Positions 1 through 8,187 of a DNA stretch of 64,000 bases are shown here, one piece after another (within the stretch, counting starts at the first letter, position 1; each line of letters opens with the position of its first letter). The stretch is taken from positions 6,727,001-6,791,000 of the forward strand of contig NZ_JAMZEC010000001.1 of the NCBI RefSeq assembly GCF_024172185.1. The letters run 5' to 3'. The DNA is from Nonomuraea roseoviolacea subsp. carminata (lineage in GTDB: Bacteria > Actinomycetota > Actinomycetes > Streptosporangiales > Streptosporangiaceae). The notes below the pieces were generated by a model that was not told where the DNA came from, did not search any database, and was given only the letters and a program-made list of their open reading frames with translations. The position numbers and the translations under genes were made by a program.

Positions 1-50
1 GGGCTGCGCCCGGCGGGCTCACGAGGGCGGCGCGCCGGGGCTCGGAGCGG

Positions 51-1355
51 TCAGCTCACGAGGGTGGCGCGCAGCGGCTCGGGGAGCAGGTCGCCGTGGG
101 CGCGGGCCAGGTCGTCGCACATCCGCCAGATCGCCTCCAGCGACAGCGTGGCCGCGGTGTTCGGGTCGGCCATCAGCGCGTGCCGCACGTGCTCCGGCCG
201 CCCCTCCTCGGCCGCCCGCACGGTCAGCTCGTTGACGCTGACGTAGGCCCGGTTGAGCGCCGCGCACTGCGGCGGCAGCGCGCCCACCCGGGTGGGCCGC
301 ACCCCCGTGGCGTCCACCGCGCAGGGCACCTCCACCACGCAGCCGGGCGGCAGGTTCGCGACCAGCCCGTCGTTGACGACGTTGCCGTAGACCACGCGCG
401 GCACGCCGGTCACCACGCTGTGGATGATCTGCGGCGCGTACTCGCCGGTGCCCTCGACGGGCAGCTCCCCGCCGGTCCGCACGGCGTCGCGCGTGCGCTT
501 GTACTCGCGGACGTTCTCCTCGCTGATGCCCACGTACGCCCCGACCGGGATGCGCAGCCGCTCGATCTCGGCGTCGTGGCGCAGCAGCCACGGCACGTAC
601 TCCGAGGAGTGCTCGCTCGTCTCGGTCGGGTAGTGCCCGAGCCGCCGGTACATCTCCACCCGGACCCGCCGGCGCAGCTCGGGGTCGGCCTCGATCCGCG
701 CGTCGAGCCGCTCGTACAGATCGGCGCCCTCCCGCTCGAAGCGCAGCACCCACGCCTGGTGGTTGACGCCCGCCGCCAGATAGGTGACCTCCTCGTACGG
801 CACCCCCACCAGCGCCGCCAGGTCGTGCATCGTCCAGTAGACCGAGTGGCACAGGCCCACCACGTTGCGGACCCGGGAGGCCAGGTACCAGACGTTCATG
901 GCCATGGGGTTGGTGTAGTTGAGCAGCAGGGCGTCCGGGCAGACGGCGCGGATGTCGGCGGCCAGCGCGTCGAGCACGGGGAACGTGCGCAGGGCGCGGA
1001 AGACGCCGCCCACCCCGATCGTGTCGGCGATCGTCTGCCGCAGGCCGTGGCGGGCGGGGATCTCGAAGTCGGCCACGGTGGCGGCGTGCCCGCCCACCTG
1101 GATCATGTTGATGACGAAGTCCGCGCCGTCGAGCGCGGCCCGCCGGTCGAGGGTCGCGCTGACCTCGGGGGCGGCGCCGCGGGCGGCGGCGATGCGGCGG
1201 GCCACGGCCTCGGCCGTCTCCAGCCGCTCCGGGTCGATGTCGTGCAGCGCGATCCGGGCCTGCCGCAGCTCGGGATGGGCCAGCAGGTCGGCGAGCAGGC
1301 CGTGGGTGAACACGACGCTGCCCGCGCCGATGAAGACGATCTTCGGGTATCTCAT
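51..1355 (-). CDS. melA: alpha-galactosidase, glycoside hydrolase family 4 (MelA-like)
   Basis: The 434-residue protein reads as a family 4 glycosidase over its whole length. It opens with an NAD-binding Rossmann motif (KIVFIGAGS, residues 5-13), carries NYTNPMAMN near 146-154, a metal-ligand Cys in LCHSV (C169) and the ligand His in GVNHQ (H199). GH4 enzymes use NAD and a divalent metal in a redox-elimination mechanism. The NYTNPMAMN and YGNVVNDGL regions resemble E. coli MelA more than the phospho-glucosidase or glucuronidase branches, so alpha-galactosides such as melibiose or raffinose are the likely substrate (inference). The ATG overlaps the stop of the upstream kinase gene by 4 bp, so the two are probably co-translated. 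Divergent sugar importer genes start at 2457. Confidence 0.88.
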   Translation of the reverse strand: MRYPKIVFIGAGSVVFTHGLLADLLAHPELRQARIALHDIDPERLETAEAVARRIAAARGAAPEVSATLDRRAALDGADFVINMIQVGGHAATVADFEIPARHGLRQTIADTIGVGGVFRALRTFPVLDALAADIRAVCPDALLLNYTNPMAMNVWYLASRVRNVVGLCHSVYWTMHDLAALVGVPYEEVTYLAAGVNHQAWVLRFEREGADLYERLDARIEADPELRRRVRVEMYRRLGHYPTETSEHSSEYVPWLLRHDAEIERLRIPVGAYVGISEENVREYKRTRDAVRTGGELPVEGTGEYAPQIIHSVVTGVPRVVYGNVVNDGLVANLPPGCVVEVPCAVDATGVRPTRVGALPPQCAALNRAYVSVNELTVRAAEEGRPEHVRHALMADPNTAATLSLEAIWRMCDDLARAHGDLLPEPLRATLVS

Positions 1356-2287
1356 GAGGTGGCTTCCTCCCAGGTGGGCTGCGCCGCTGTGCCCCCCGCG
1401 GCTCGGGTGGAGAGGGTGCCGCAGGCCACGGCCACCTCCAGGCTCCGCCGTACGGGCAGGCCGCGCCGGCGGGCCGCGATCAGGCCCGCGTCGAAGCTGT
1501 CGCCCGCCCCGACCGTGTCCACCACGCCGCCCTCGCCGGCGTCCTTCGCCGGCGGGGCGGGCACGCGCAGCGGCTCGCCGTCCACGATCGTCATGGCGCC
1601 CTCGGCGCCGCACTTGACCACGGGGGTCGTGCCCCGGGCGGCCAGCTCGCGCACGGCGCGCCCGAGGTCCTCGACGCCCGCGACGGCCAGGGCCTCGCGC
1701 TCGTTGGGCAGCAGGACGTCGGTCAGCGGCAGCACCTCGCCCAGGCCCTCCCAGCGCCCGGACGGGTCGTCGTTGGTGTCGAGCGAGGTGGTCGCGCCTC
1801 CGGCCCGGGCGGCGCGGAACAGCTCCGGCACGCCCTCGGCCAGCAGCGGCTGGAGATAGAACGAGGAGACGTGCACGTGCGCCGCGCGCGCGAGCAGACC
1901 GGGCGGCACGTCGCCGGCGGAGGTGCGGCCGAGGCAGCCGGGGGCGGTCAGGATCGCCCGGTCCTGCCCGTCGGCCAGGATGACGGTGAGCGCGGTGGCC
2001 GCTCCGGGCTCGACCACGCAGGCGGAGACGTCCACCCCGCGCCGCCGCAGCGCGTCCAGCACGAACGCGCCGGCCGGGTCGTCGCCCACGCGCCCGGCGA
2101 AGGCCACGCGCAGCCCGAGGCGGGCGGCGCCGCACGCGGTGATCGCGCCGGAGCCGCCGAGGACCAGGTCGCCGGTGTCCACCAGGTGTTCGCGCTGGCC
2201 GAAGGCGGGCCGCCGGGGCGCGCCCGAGACGATCACGTCCGGGTTGGCGTCGCCGACGACGAGCAGGTCGAAATCCGTGAAGGCCAT
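1352..2287 (-). CDS. PfkB-family carbohydrate kinase
   Basis: This 311-residue protein has the ribokinase/PfkB fold signatures: an N-terminal glycine-rich stretch (LGGSGAITACGAARLG, about 43-58) and the C-terminal anion-hole and catalytic motif DTVGAGDSFDAG (257-268, catalytic Asp 263). The family phosphorylates sugars or nucleosides with ATP in the cytoplasm; the exact substrate is not visible. Its stop overlaps the melA start (ATGA), so it probably phosphorylates the sugar released by the galactosidase, or a product of it (inference from context). It is the first gene of the leftward operon and starts 30 bp from the left arm of the 2307-2394 inverted repeat, with GGAGCG at 2296-2301 as a possible ribosome site. 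Confidence 0.85.
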   Translation of the reverse strand: MAFTDFDLLVVGDANPDVIVSGAPRRPAFGQREHLVDTGDLVLGGSGAITACGAARLGLRVAFAGRVGDDPAGAFVLDALRRRGVDVSACVVEPGAATALTVILADGQDRAILTAPGCLGRTSAGDVPPGLLARAAHVHVSSFYLQPLLAEGVPELFRAARAGGATTSLDTNDDPSGRWEGLGEVLPLTDVLLPNEREALAVAGVEDLGRAVRELAARGTTPVVKCGAEGAMTIVDGEPLRVPAPPAKDAGEGGVVDTVGAGDSFDAGLIAARRRGLPVRRSLEVAVACGTLSTRAAGGTAAQPTWEEATS

Positions 2288-2306
2288 GGGCAGGACGCTC
2301 CCAGGA

Positions 2307-2394
2307 CCTTCGAACTCTTGTCAATACTTTCGAAGACTGTCGTCCATTGACGGCTATAGGGGGATGCTCGAAGGTATTGACAAGTTTTCGAAAG
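2307..2394. promoter_or_regulatory. divergent operator/promoter with long inverted repeat
   Basis: Two arms of about 28 bp face each other. The core TTGTCAATACTTTCGA (2318-2333) is the reverse complement of TCGAAGGTATTGACAA (2368-2383) but for one base. Each arm holds two TTCGAA-type palindromes 20 bp apart (2309 and 2329; about 2367 and 2387). Both arms present TTGACA as a possible -35 box pointing outward; on the plus side CATGAT at 2399-2404 is a fair -10 at 17 bp spacing. The region separates the melA/kinase operon from the importer and most likely binds a sugar-responsive repressor whose gene is not adjacent in this window. Confidence 0.7.
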
Positions 2395-2456
2395 TCACCA
2401 TGATGGGCTGCACCACGGCCGCTCGGCCGGCTCCCCCGCCCCCAGGAGGTTCGGAG

Positions 2457-3392
2457 ATGCTGCTACGACAGGGCGAGCCCGCCGCGCCACCCGTGGCCGG
2501 GCCCGCCCACCGGCTCAAGGCCGGCGCGCGCGGCGACGGGCGGCTCGCCGCCGCCTTCCTCGCGCCCGCGCTCATCGGGTTCGGCCTGTTCTACCTGTAT
2601 CCGGCGCTGCGCGGCGCCTGGTACTCGATGACCGACTGGAACCTGCTGTCGCGGCCCCGCTTCGTCGGCCTCGACAACTACGCCCGGCTCCTCCACGACC
2701 CCCTGTTCTGGAACTCGCTCAAGGTCACCGCCGGCTACGTCGTGCTCAACCTCGGCATCCAGCTCGTCGCCGGCCTGGGCCTGGCGGCTCTGCTGCACCG
2801 CCTGACGCGCTCGCTGGTGCTGCGGTCGCTGCTCGTGGTGCCGTGGCTGGTGCCCAACGTGACGACCGGCCTGCTGTGGATGTGGCTGCTCGACGCCGAC
2901 CTCGGCTTCGTCAACCACCTGCTCACCGGCGCCGGGCTGCCCGCCCAGGGCTTCCTCACCTCGCCCGATCTGGCGCTGCCCAGCGTGGCGGTCATCACCT
3001 CGTGGAGCGGCACCGGCTACACCGCGCTGCTGCTGTACGCGGGGATGCTGCTGGTGCCGCGGCACGTCTACGAGGCGGCGGCCCTGGACGGCTCCGGCGA
3101 GATCCGCACGTTCTTCCGCGTGACGCTGCCGCTGATGCGCCCCATCCTCGCGTTCGTGCTCGTCGTGTCACTGATCGACTCGTTCCAGCTCTTCGACGCC
3201 GTGGCGGTCACCACCAAGGGCGGCCCGGTCAACGCCACCCGGGTCATCTACCACTACATCTACGAGCAGGCGTTCACCCACTTCAAGATGGGCTACGCCT
3301 CCGCGCTGGCGCTGAGCCTCGTCCTCGTGCTCGGCGTGCTGACCTTCGTCCAGATGCGCCTGCTGCGCGCCTCAGCCTCGGACCTCGCGTGA
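2457..3392 (+). CDS. sugar ABC transporter permease (MalF type)
   Basis: The 311-residue integral membrane protein has six predicted membrane segments and the binding-protein-dependent permease EAA loop (EAAALDGSGEIRTFFRVTLP, near 202-221), which contacts the ATPase. It has an N-terminal cytoplasmic arm before LAAAFLAPALIGFGLFYLYP. The ATG at 2457 is chosen because AGGAGGT lies 6 bp upstream (2444-2450). Together with the next two genes it forms a carbohydrate uptake transporter of the CUT1 class. No ATPase gene is present in the operon, so a shared MsiK-like ATPase elsewhere in the genome is likely, as is usual for actinomycete CUT1 systems (established for Streptomyces; inference here). Confidence 0.88.
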   Translation: MLLRQGEPAAPPVAGPAHRLKAGARGDGRLAAAFLAPALIGFGLFYLYPALRGAWYSMTDWNLLSRPRFVGLDNYARLLHDPLFWNSLKVTAGYVVLNLGIQLVAGLGLAALLHRLTRSLVLRSLLVVPWLVPNVTTGLLWMWLLDADLGFVNHLLTGAGLPAQGFLTSPDLALPSVAVITSWSGTGYTALLLYAGMLLVPRHVYEAAALDGSGEIRTFFRVTLPLMRPILAFVLVVSLIDSFQLFDAVAVTTKGGPVNATRVIYHYIYEQAFTHFKMGYASALALSLVLVLGVLTFVQMRLLRASASDLA

Positions 3393-4279
3393 ACCGCCCC
3401 TCCCGGATCCGGATCGGCCGCCCGCTCGCCTGGGCCTGCCTGATCCTGGCCGTCGTGATCTCCCTGTTCCCGCTCTACTGGATGCTCCGCACGGCGATCA
3501 CGCCCGGCCGCGAGCTGGCCGGCGACAACGCCGGGCTGCTGCCCCGGCATCCGACGCTGCTCAACTTCGAGCGCGTGCTGGGCCTGACCACCCGTGAGGA
3601 GGCGCGGGCGGCCGGCGGGTCGGGAGCCGACCTGGACTTCTTCCGGTACCTGGGCAACTCGATCCTGTACACGGGGCTCGTCACGGCGGTGCAGACCCTG
3701 CTGTGCGCGATGGCCGGCTACGCCTTCGCCCGGCTCCGCTTCCCCGGCCGCGACCTGCTGTTCGGGATGTTCGTGGCCGCCCTCATGGTGCCGCCGATCT
3801 TCACGCTGCTGCCCAACTTCGTGCTGGTCAAGGAGCTGGGCTGGCTCGACACCGTCCCGGGTCTCGTCGCGCCGAGCCTGCTCATGACGCCGTTCGCGGT
3901 GTTCTTCCTGCGGCAGTTCTTCCTCGGCGTGCCGCGCGACGTGGAGCAGGCGGCCCTCATCGACGGCGCCGGCAAGGGCCTCATCTTCTGGCGGGTGGTG
4001 CTGCCGATGAGCCGCGGCCCGCTGCTCACCCTCGCCCTCACCACCGCGGTCTGGACGTGGAACGACTACCTGTGGCCGCTGCTGGTGGCGCCGGGGGAGG
4101 AGACCCGCGTGCTCACGGCGGCGCTCGGCATCTTCCTCAAGCAGTCGCCGAACACCGCCCCCGACTGGACCGGCCTCATGGCCGGCTCCGTCCTGTCGAT
4201 CATCCCCGTGCTGCTGCTCGTGGTCTTCTTCGGCCGCCGGCTCGTGGACTCCATCCAGTTCTCCGGCATGAAAGGTTGA
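3389..4279 (+). CDS. sugar ABC transporter permease (MalG type)
   Basis: This 296-residue protein is the partner permease. The N-terminal membrane helix (ACLILAVVISLFPLYWML) is followed by a periplasm-facing loop and five further helices; the EAA motif is EQAALIDGAGKGLIFWRVVL. The GTG start overlaps the stop of the MalF-type gene (GTGA), the pattern of translational coupling. The C-terminus ends SIQFSGMKG, typical of MalG homologues. The substrate is inferred to be an alpha-galactoside because the divergent operon encodes a MelA-like enzyme and shares the control region. Confidence 0.88.
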   Translation: MNRPSRIRIGRPLAWACLILAVVISLFPLYWMLRTAITPGRELAGDNAGLLPRHPTLLNFERVLGLTTREEARAAGGSGADLDFFRYLGNSILYTGLVTAVQTLLCAMAGYAFARLRFPGRDLLFGMFVAALMVPPIFTLLPNFVLVKELGWLDTVPGLVAPSLLMTPFAVFFLRQFFLGVPRDVEQAALIDGAGKGLIFWRVVLPMSRGPLLTLALTTAVWTWNDYLWPLLVAPGEETRVLTAALGIFLKQSPNTAPDWTGLMAGSVLSIIPVLLLVVFFGRRLVDSIQFSGMKG

Positions 4280-4281
4280 CC

Positions 4282-5625
4282 ATGAACAAGGCACATCTGG
4301 CGGCGGGCGCGCTGCTGCTGCTCACGGCGGCCTGCGGCGGCTCGGGCGGCCCGGGTGGTTCGGGAGCGGACGACGGGCCGGTCACGCTGACGTACGCGCT
4401 GTGGGACGACGCCCAGCAGGGCGCCTACCAGCAGTGCGCCGACGCCTTCCACAAGGCGAACCCCGGCATCACCATCACGATCAACCAGGCCGCCTGGGAC
4501 CAGTACTGGCAGAACCTCACCACCCAGATGGTCTCCGGCAAGGCCCCCGACGTGATCACCATGCAGACGACCTACTACCCGCAGTTCGTCAAGAACGGCC
4601 AGCTCCTCGACCTCGGTCCGATGGCCGAGGCGGACAAGGTCGACTTCGGTCAGTACCGGCCCGGCCTGGCCGATCTGTGGGTCAAGGACGGCAAGCGGTA
4701 CGGCCTGCCCAAGGACTGGGACACCATCGCCATCGTCTACAACACCGCCCTGGTCAAGAAGGCCGGCCTCGACCTGGGCGACCTCACCTGGAACCCCGCG
4801 GACGGCGGCACCTTCGAGAAGGCCCTCGCCCGGCTCACCGTCGACACCTCCGGCCGGCGCGGCGACGAGCCCGGCTTCGACAAGTCGAAGGTCGCCGTGT
4901 ACGGGATCGTCGCGGAGCTCAACGACGGCTCCCAGGGGCAGAACGGCTGGGGCGACCTGGCCGTCTCCAACGGCTTCCGCTACATCGACAAGAACCCGTT
5001 CGGCACCAGGTACTTCTACGACGACCCGAAGCTGGCCGAGACCGCCGCCTGGTTCAGGCGGCTCATGGACAAGGGCTACGCGGCGCCCTACGACAAGAAG
5101 AGCTCCCTCGGGCCCGACGTCGTGCTCGGCTCCGGCAAGGGGGCGCTCGGCATCACCGGCTCCTGGATGATCAAGACGTACCTGGACTCGACGGAGCAGA
5201 AGTTCGCCTTCGCCCCGCTGCCGACCGGGCCCCAGGGCCGCAAGTCCGCCTACAACGGCCTGGCCGACACCGTCTACGCGGGCACCGAGCACCCGGAGGC
5301 GGCGTGGAAGTGGGTGAAGTTCCTCGGCTCGACCGCCTGCCAGGACATCGTCGCCGACAGCGCCGTGGCGTTCCCCGCCATCACCTCCTCCACCGAGCGC
5401 GCCGTCAAGGCGCACAAGGCGGCGCACCGCGACGTCAGCGCCTTCACCAGCCAGGCCGACGCGCCGGGCGGCACGTTCCTGCTGCCGGTCAGCGACCACG
5501 GCGACGAGATCGACCAGATCGTGGGCACGGCGATGGAGGAGGTCTGGCTCGGCCAGAAGGACGCGCGCACCGCGCTGACGGCCGCCAACCAGCGGGTCAA
5601 CGCCCTGTTCACCGCGGGCGGCTGA
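4282..5625 (+). CDS. sugar ABC transporter substrate-binding lipoprotein
   Basis: The 447-residue product begins with a lipoprotein signal peptide: short charged start, hydrophobic LAAGALLLLTAAC with the lipobox Cys at residue 18, then a Gly/Ser linker. The mature part has family 1 extracellular solute-binding features (VTLTYALWDDAQQGAYQQC, APDVITMQTTYYPQF, a Trp-rich sugar cleft with WDQYWQN). It should be anchored outside the membrane and deliver an oligosaccharide to the two upstream-encoded permeases. It follows the MalG-type gene by 2 bp with a weak AAAGG ribosome site. Being last in the operon, it is placed unusually, since the binding protein is often first. Confidence 0.88.
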   Translation: MNKAHLAAGALLLLTAACGGSGGPGGSGADDGPVTLTYALWDDAQQGAYQQCADAFHKANPGITITINQAAWDQYWQNLTTQMVSGKAPDVITMQTTYYPQFVKNGQLLDLGPMAEADKVDFGQYRPGLADLWVKDGKRYGLPKDWDTIAIVYNTALVKKAGLDLGDLTWNPADGGTFEKALARLTVDTSGRRGDEPGFDKSKVAVYGIVAELNDGSQGQNGWGDLAVSNGFRYIDKNPFGTRYFYDDPKLAETAAWFRRLMDKGYAAPYDKKSSLGPDVVLGSGKGALGITGSWMIKTYLDSTEQKFAFAPLPTGPQGRKSAYNGLADTVYAGTEHPEAAWKWVKFLGSTACQDIVADSAVAFPAITSSTERAVKAHKAAHRDVSAFTSQADAPGGTFLLPVSDHGDEIDQIVGTAMEEVWLGQKDARTALTAANQRVNALFTAGG

Positions 5626-5650
5626 CACCTGCCCGCCCCCACCGCTCCGG

Positions 5651-5699
5651 GGAGGGGTGATGGACGGCGCGCCGCGGAGGGGTGATGGACGGCGCGCCG
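5651..5699. repeat. two tandem copies of a 24-bp sequence
   Basis: The 24-mer beginning GGAGGGGTGATGGACG occurs at 5651-5674 and again identically at 5676-5699, a 25-bp period. It sits in the gap after the binding-protein gene and upstream of the nitronate monooxygenase. Each copy contains GGAGGGGTGATG, which looks like a ribosome site and ATG, but no open frame of meaningful length follows. Confidence 0.8.
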
Positions 5700-5766
5700 G
5701 GGCCGGCGTGGCAGGGTGGCGGATGGCAGGCCCTCCGCGGGCGGGGAACGGGACGAGGAGATCGTC

Positions 5767-6717
5767 ATGCGCACGTGGCTCACCGAGCGGTTCGACCTGA
5801 CGGTCCCCCTGGTGGGGGCGCCCATGGCGGGAGTGGGCGCGGGCCGGCTGGCGGCCGCGGTGTCCGCCGCCGGGGCGCTCGGCATGTTCGGCGTCCCCGC
5901 CGCCGCCACGGCCGAGTGGATCCGGGAGCAAGCGTCGGTCGCCGCCGCGCCCGGCCGGCCGTACGGGATCGGGCTCATGGCGTGGGCGCTGCCCGGCAAC
6001 CCCGCCCAGCTCCAGGCCGTCCTCGACGCCCGGCCCGCGGTCGTGTCCGTGAGTTTCGGCCCGTACGAGAGCTATGTCACGGAGCTGCGGCAGGCGGGCA
6101 TCACGGTCGTCACCCAGGCCGGCACCACGGAGGAGGCGCTGGCCGCCGAGCGGGCCGGGGTGGACGCCGTCGTGGCCCGCGGCGCCGAGGGCGGCGGCCA
6201 CGGCCGCGCCGACGTGGCGACGCTGCCCCTCCTGGAGGGCGTGCTCGACGCGGTGCGGATCCCGGTCCTGGCCGCCGGGGGCGTCGCCACGGCCCGCGGG
6301 CTGGCCGCCGTGCTGGCCGCGGGCGCCGAGGGCGCCTGGGCGGGCACGGCGTTCATGGGCTGCGAGGAGACGACGATCTCCCCGGAGGCTATGCGGCGCC
6401 TGCTGGAGGCGGCGGAGACCGACACGGCGTACGGGCGCGTCTTCGACGTGGCGCAGCGGCTCGGCTGGCCGGTCGAGTACGGCGGGCGGGCCCTGCGCAA
6501 CGCCTTCTTCGACCGGTGGGCCGGCCGGGAGGACGAGCTGGCAGCCGACGACAGCGCCCGGGCCGACCTGGAGACGGCCCGCCGCGACCAGGACTTCGAC
6601 ACCGCCTTCATCTACGTGGGCCAGGGCGTGGGGCTGGTGCGCGAGCGGCGCACGGCCGCCGACGTGGTCGCCGCATTCGCCGGGGCCGAGAAGCTGCTGA
6701 ACCGTTTCGCCCGGTAG
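5767..6717 (+). CDS. nitronate monooxygenase / 2-nitropropane dioxygenase family FMN enzyme
   Basis: The 316-residue TIM-barrel protein has the family's N-terminal PLVGAPMAGVGAGRLAAAVS, the GGGHGR segment (about 140-145) with the likely catalytic His, and the phosphate-binding LAAGGVATARGLAAVLAAGAEGA(W)AG-type stretch in the second half. Such enzymes use FMN and oxygen to oxidise alkyl nitronates; many homologues have unknown physiological substrates. The ATG at 5767 has GAGGAG 6 bp upstream. It stands alone, between the sugar importer and the cold-shock gene. Confidence 0.82.
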   Translation: MRTWLTERFDLTVPLVGAPMAGVGAGRLAAAVSAAGALGMFGVPAAATAEWIREQASVAAAPGRPYGIGLMAWALPGNPAQLQAVLDARPAVVSVSFGPYESYVTELRQAGITVVTQAGTTEEALAAERAGVDAVVARGAEGGGHGRADVATLPLLEGVLDAVRIPVLAAGGVATARGLAAVLAAGAEGAWAGTAFMGCEETTISPEAMRRLLEAAETDTAYGRVFDVAQRLGWPVEYGGRALRNAFFDRWAGREDELAADDSARADLETARRDQDFDTAFIYVGQGVGLVRERRTAADVVAAFAGAEKLLNRFAR

Positions 6718-6998
6718 CCGGCCGGGCCTTGACCGTCCGTGCCGGCAGTCGACGGCCCGCTTCCCGAAGACAGGACCTTGCCTGGGTGAATGCCGCCGAT
6801 CCGGTGGGAGAACCGTGGCCGGGAGGCCGTGGTAAGCTCATACCCGTTGCAGTGTGGTACCCATGAACGTGTGTGCGCCTGACGGGATCCGACCCCTCGG
6901 GCGCCTTTTGTTTTCCGGTCATTTCCGGCGGGGCATCGCGGCGACGCGGGGCCCGTGAGGTGCGGGTCCCAGACCTGCGCCTATCGAAGGAGATTGAC
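6718..6998 (+). promoter_or_regulatory. upstream region and probable long leader of the cold-shock gene
   Basis: The 281-bp gap carries no convincing gene. It ends in a strong ribosome site (AAGGAG, 6987-6992, 6 bp before the ATG). Upstream lies a T-rich patch in an otherwise GC-rich stretch (GCCTTTTGTTTTCCGG, near 6903-6918). Long structured leaders are common for cold-shock genes, so this may be a temperature-responsive untranslated leader (inference). Confidence 0.45.
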
Positions 6999-7202
6999 AT
7001 GGCGACCGGTACCGTGAAGTGGTTCAACGCGGAAAAGGGCTTCGGCTTCATCGAGCAGGACGGCGGCGGCGCCGACGTCTTCGCCCACTACTCCAACATC
7101 GCCGGCCGCGGCTTCCGCGAGCTGCACGAGGGCCAGAAGGTGACCTTCGACATCACCCAGGGCCAGAAGGGCCCGCAGGCGGAGAACATCACCCCCGCCT
7201 GA
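6999..7202 (+). CDS. cold-shock protein (CspA family)
   Basis: The 67-residue single cold-shock domain begins MATGTVKWFNAEKGFGFIEQ and contains both RNA-binding motifs, KGFGFI (RNP1) and DVFAHYSNI (RNP2). The length is exactly that of bacterial Csp proteins. It binds single-stranded RNA/DNA and acts as an RNA chaperone or antiterminator. It is monocistronic: a long leader precedes it and a strong hairpin follows at once. Confidence 0.95.
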   Translation: MATGTVKWFNAEKGFGFIEQDGGGADVFAHYSNIAGRGFRELHEGQKVTFDITQGQKGPQAENITPA

Positions 7203-7217
7203 CGCGAGTCACCCGGT

Positions 7218-7287
7218 GAGCCGGTCCCGCCCCTGAAGAAGGGGCGCGGGCCGGCTCGCTGCTTTTCCGGGCCCCTTCTTCAGGGGC
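7218..7287. terminator. bidirectional hairpin region between convergent genes
   Basis: GAGCCGG (7218-7224) pairs with CCGGCTC (7251-7257) around an inner self-complementary 17-mer at 7229-7245 (GCCCCTGAAGAAGGGGC), followed by CTGCTTTTCC. The exact reverse complement of that 17-mer occurs at 7271-7287. The region can therefore form two separate hairpins or one long one. It lies between the cold-shock gene (+) and the STAS gene (-) and probably terminates both. Confidence 0.75.
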
Positions 7288-7321
7288 GTGACGTGCGGAC
7301 TATCCGCGGGTACGCGCGGGT

Positions 7322-7702
7322 TCACGCGGTGCGCAGCGCCTGGACGGCGTCGTCGGCCGTGTCGTACGTCTGGAAGCGCTTGTCCAGGCCCGTCACGCGC
7401 AGCAGCCGCGCCATGCGCGGCCCGATGCCGCTGAGCACCGCCCGGCCGCCCGCGCCCGCCGCGCCGTTGATCGTGGAGACGAGCACGCTGAGGCCGGTGG
7501 AGTCGCAGAAGTCGACGGCCAGCATGTCGATCACCAGGAGCGGCGGCTCCTCGGGCGCGCCGGCCAGGGCGTCGGTCACGGCCTGGCGCAGGGCTCCCGC
7601 CGTGGCGATGTCGAGCTCGCCGGCCAGGGCGACCACGGTCACGCCATCGTGCCGCCCGCCGGTCCAGGAGAAGCCGGCCCGCCTCGCGCCCGCCCGTTCC
7701 AC
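7322..7702 (-). CDS. STAS-domain anti-sigma factor antagonist
   Basis: The 126-residue protein is a SpoIIAA/RsbV-type STAS domain: VTVVALAGELDIATAGALR, a central LLVIDMLAVDFCDSTGLSVL and a C-terminal TYDTADDAVQAL. Ser68 in DSTG is the expected phosphorylation site through which partner-switching kinases control it. The GTG at 7702 is chosen over an upstream ATG (7786 or 7771) because GGGAGG lies 7 bp before it; the upstream stretch lacks a ribosome site. No anti-sigma kinase is adjacent, so its partners must be elsewhere. Confidence 0.85.
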   Translation of the reverse strand: MERAGARRAGFSWTGGRHDGVTVVALAGELDIATAGALRQAVTDALAGAPEEPPLLVIDMLAVDFCDSTGLSVLVSTINGAAGAGGRAVLSGIGPRMARLLRVTGLDKRFQTYDTADDAVQALRTA

Positions 7703-7944
7703 GTCGTGCCCTCCCGCCGCCGCGCCCGGGCGGTCTTTCGCGCTTACGGCGCATACGTTCCGAGACACCATGATTGCACAGCGCAAGAGAACGGCGTAAC
7801 CCCGGCCGGCGGCGCGGCGCCCGTGGCCTTGACGGACAGAGCGAAGCCGCAGTGACCGACCGAGGCACGATATTTCGGTCGGGTGGGTACGTTCTCATGG
7901 GTGTGATCGTTGTCACACGGGGCGGCGCCGGCCGGCCGTCGAGG

Positions 7945-8187
7945 TCACCGGCCAGCGCCGGGGTCCCGCGTGTAGCGGAGCAGGTCGCCCGGCTGGCAGT
8001 CGAGGACCTCGCACAGCCGGGCCAGTGTCGAGAACCTGATGGCCCGGCCCTTGCCGGTCTTGAGGATGGACAGGTTGGCGATCGTCACCTCGACCCGGTG
8101 GGACAGCTCGGTCAGCGTCATGCCGCGCCGGGCGAGCAGCTCGTCGAGCCGGACCTCGACGCGCCCGTCGAGCTCTCCGGGCGGCAC
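7945..8187 (-). CDS. small Cro/CI-type HTH regulator (YozG-like)
   Basis: The 80-residue protein is almost only a helix-turn-helix: VRLDELLARRGMTLTELSHR, VTIANLSILKTGKGRAIRFS, TLARLCEVLDCQPGDLLRY. This is the family that accompanies DUF2975 membrane proteins. Its GTG directly abuts the stop of the DUF2975 gene (TGAGTG), indicating a two-gene operon. It probably controls its own operon through the ATCG/CGAT palindrome at 8759-8771 (inference). Confidence 0.82.
   Translation of the reverse strand: MPPGELDGRVEVRLDELLARRGMTLTELSHRVEVTIANLSILKTGKGRAIRFSTLARLCEVLDCQPGDLLRYTRDPGAGR

Noticed and set aside
51..2324. 757-codon open frame covering both the kinase and the galactosidase on the reverse strand
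   Set aside because: Only the part from 1355 to 51 is the galactosidase frame. The upstream part is an out-of-frame, Arg/Pro-rich shadow of the kinase gene.
4066..6201. Long reverse-strand frame opposite the binding protein
   Set aside because: It is the antisense shadow of the binding-protein and monooxygenase genes, caused by high GC at third codon positions.
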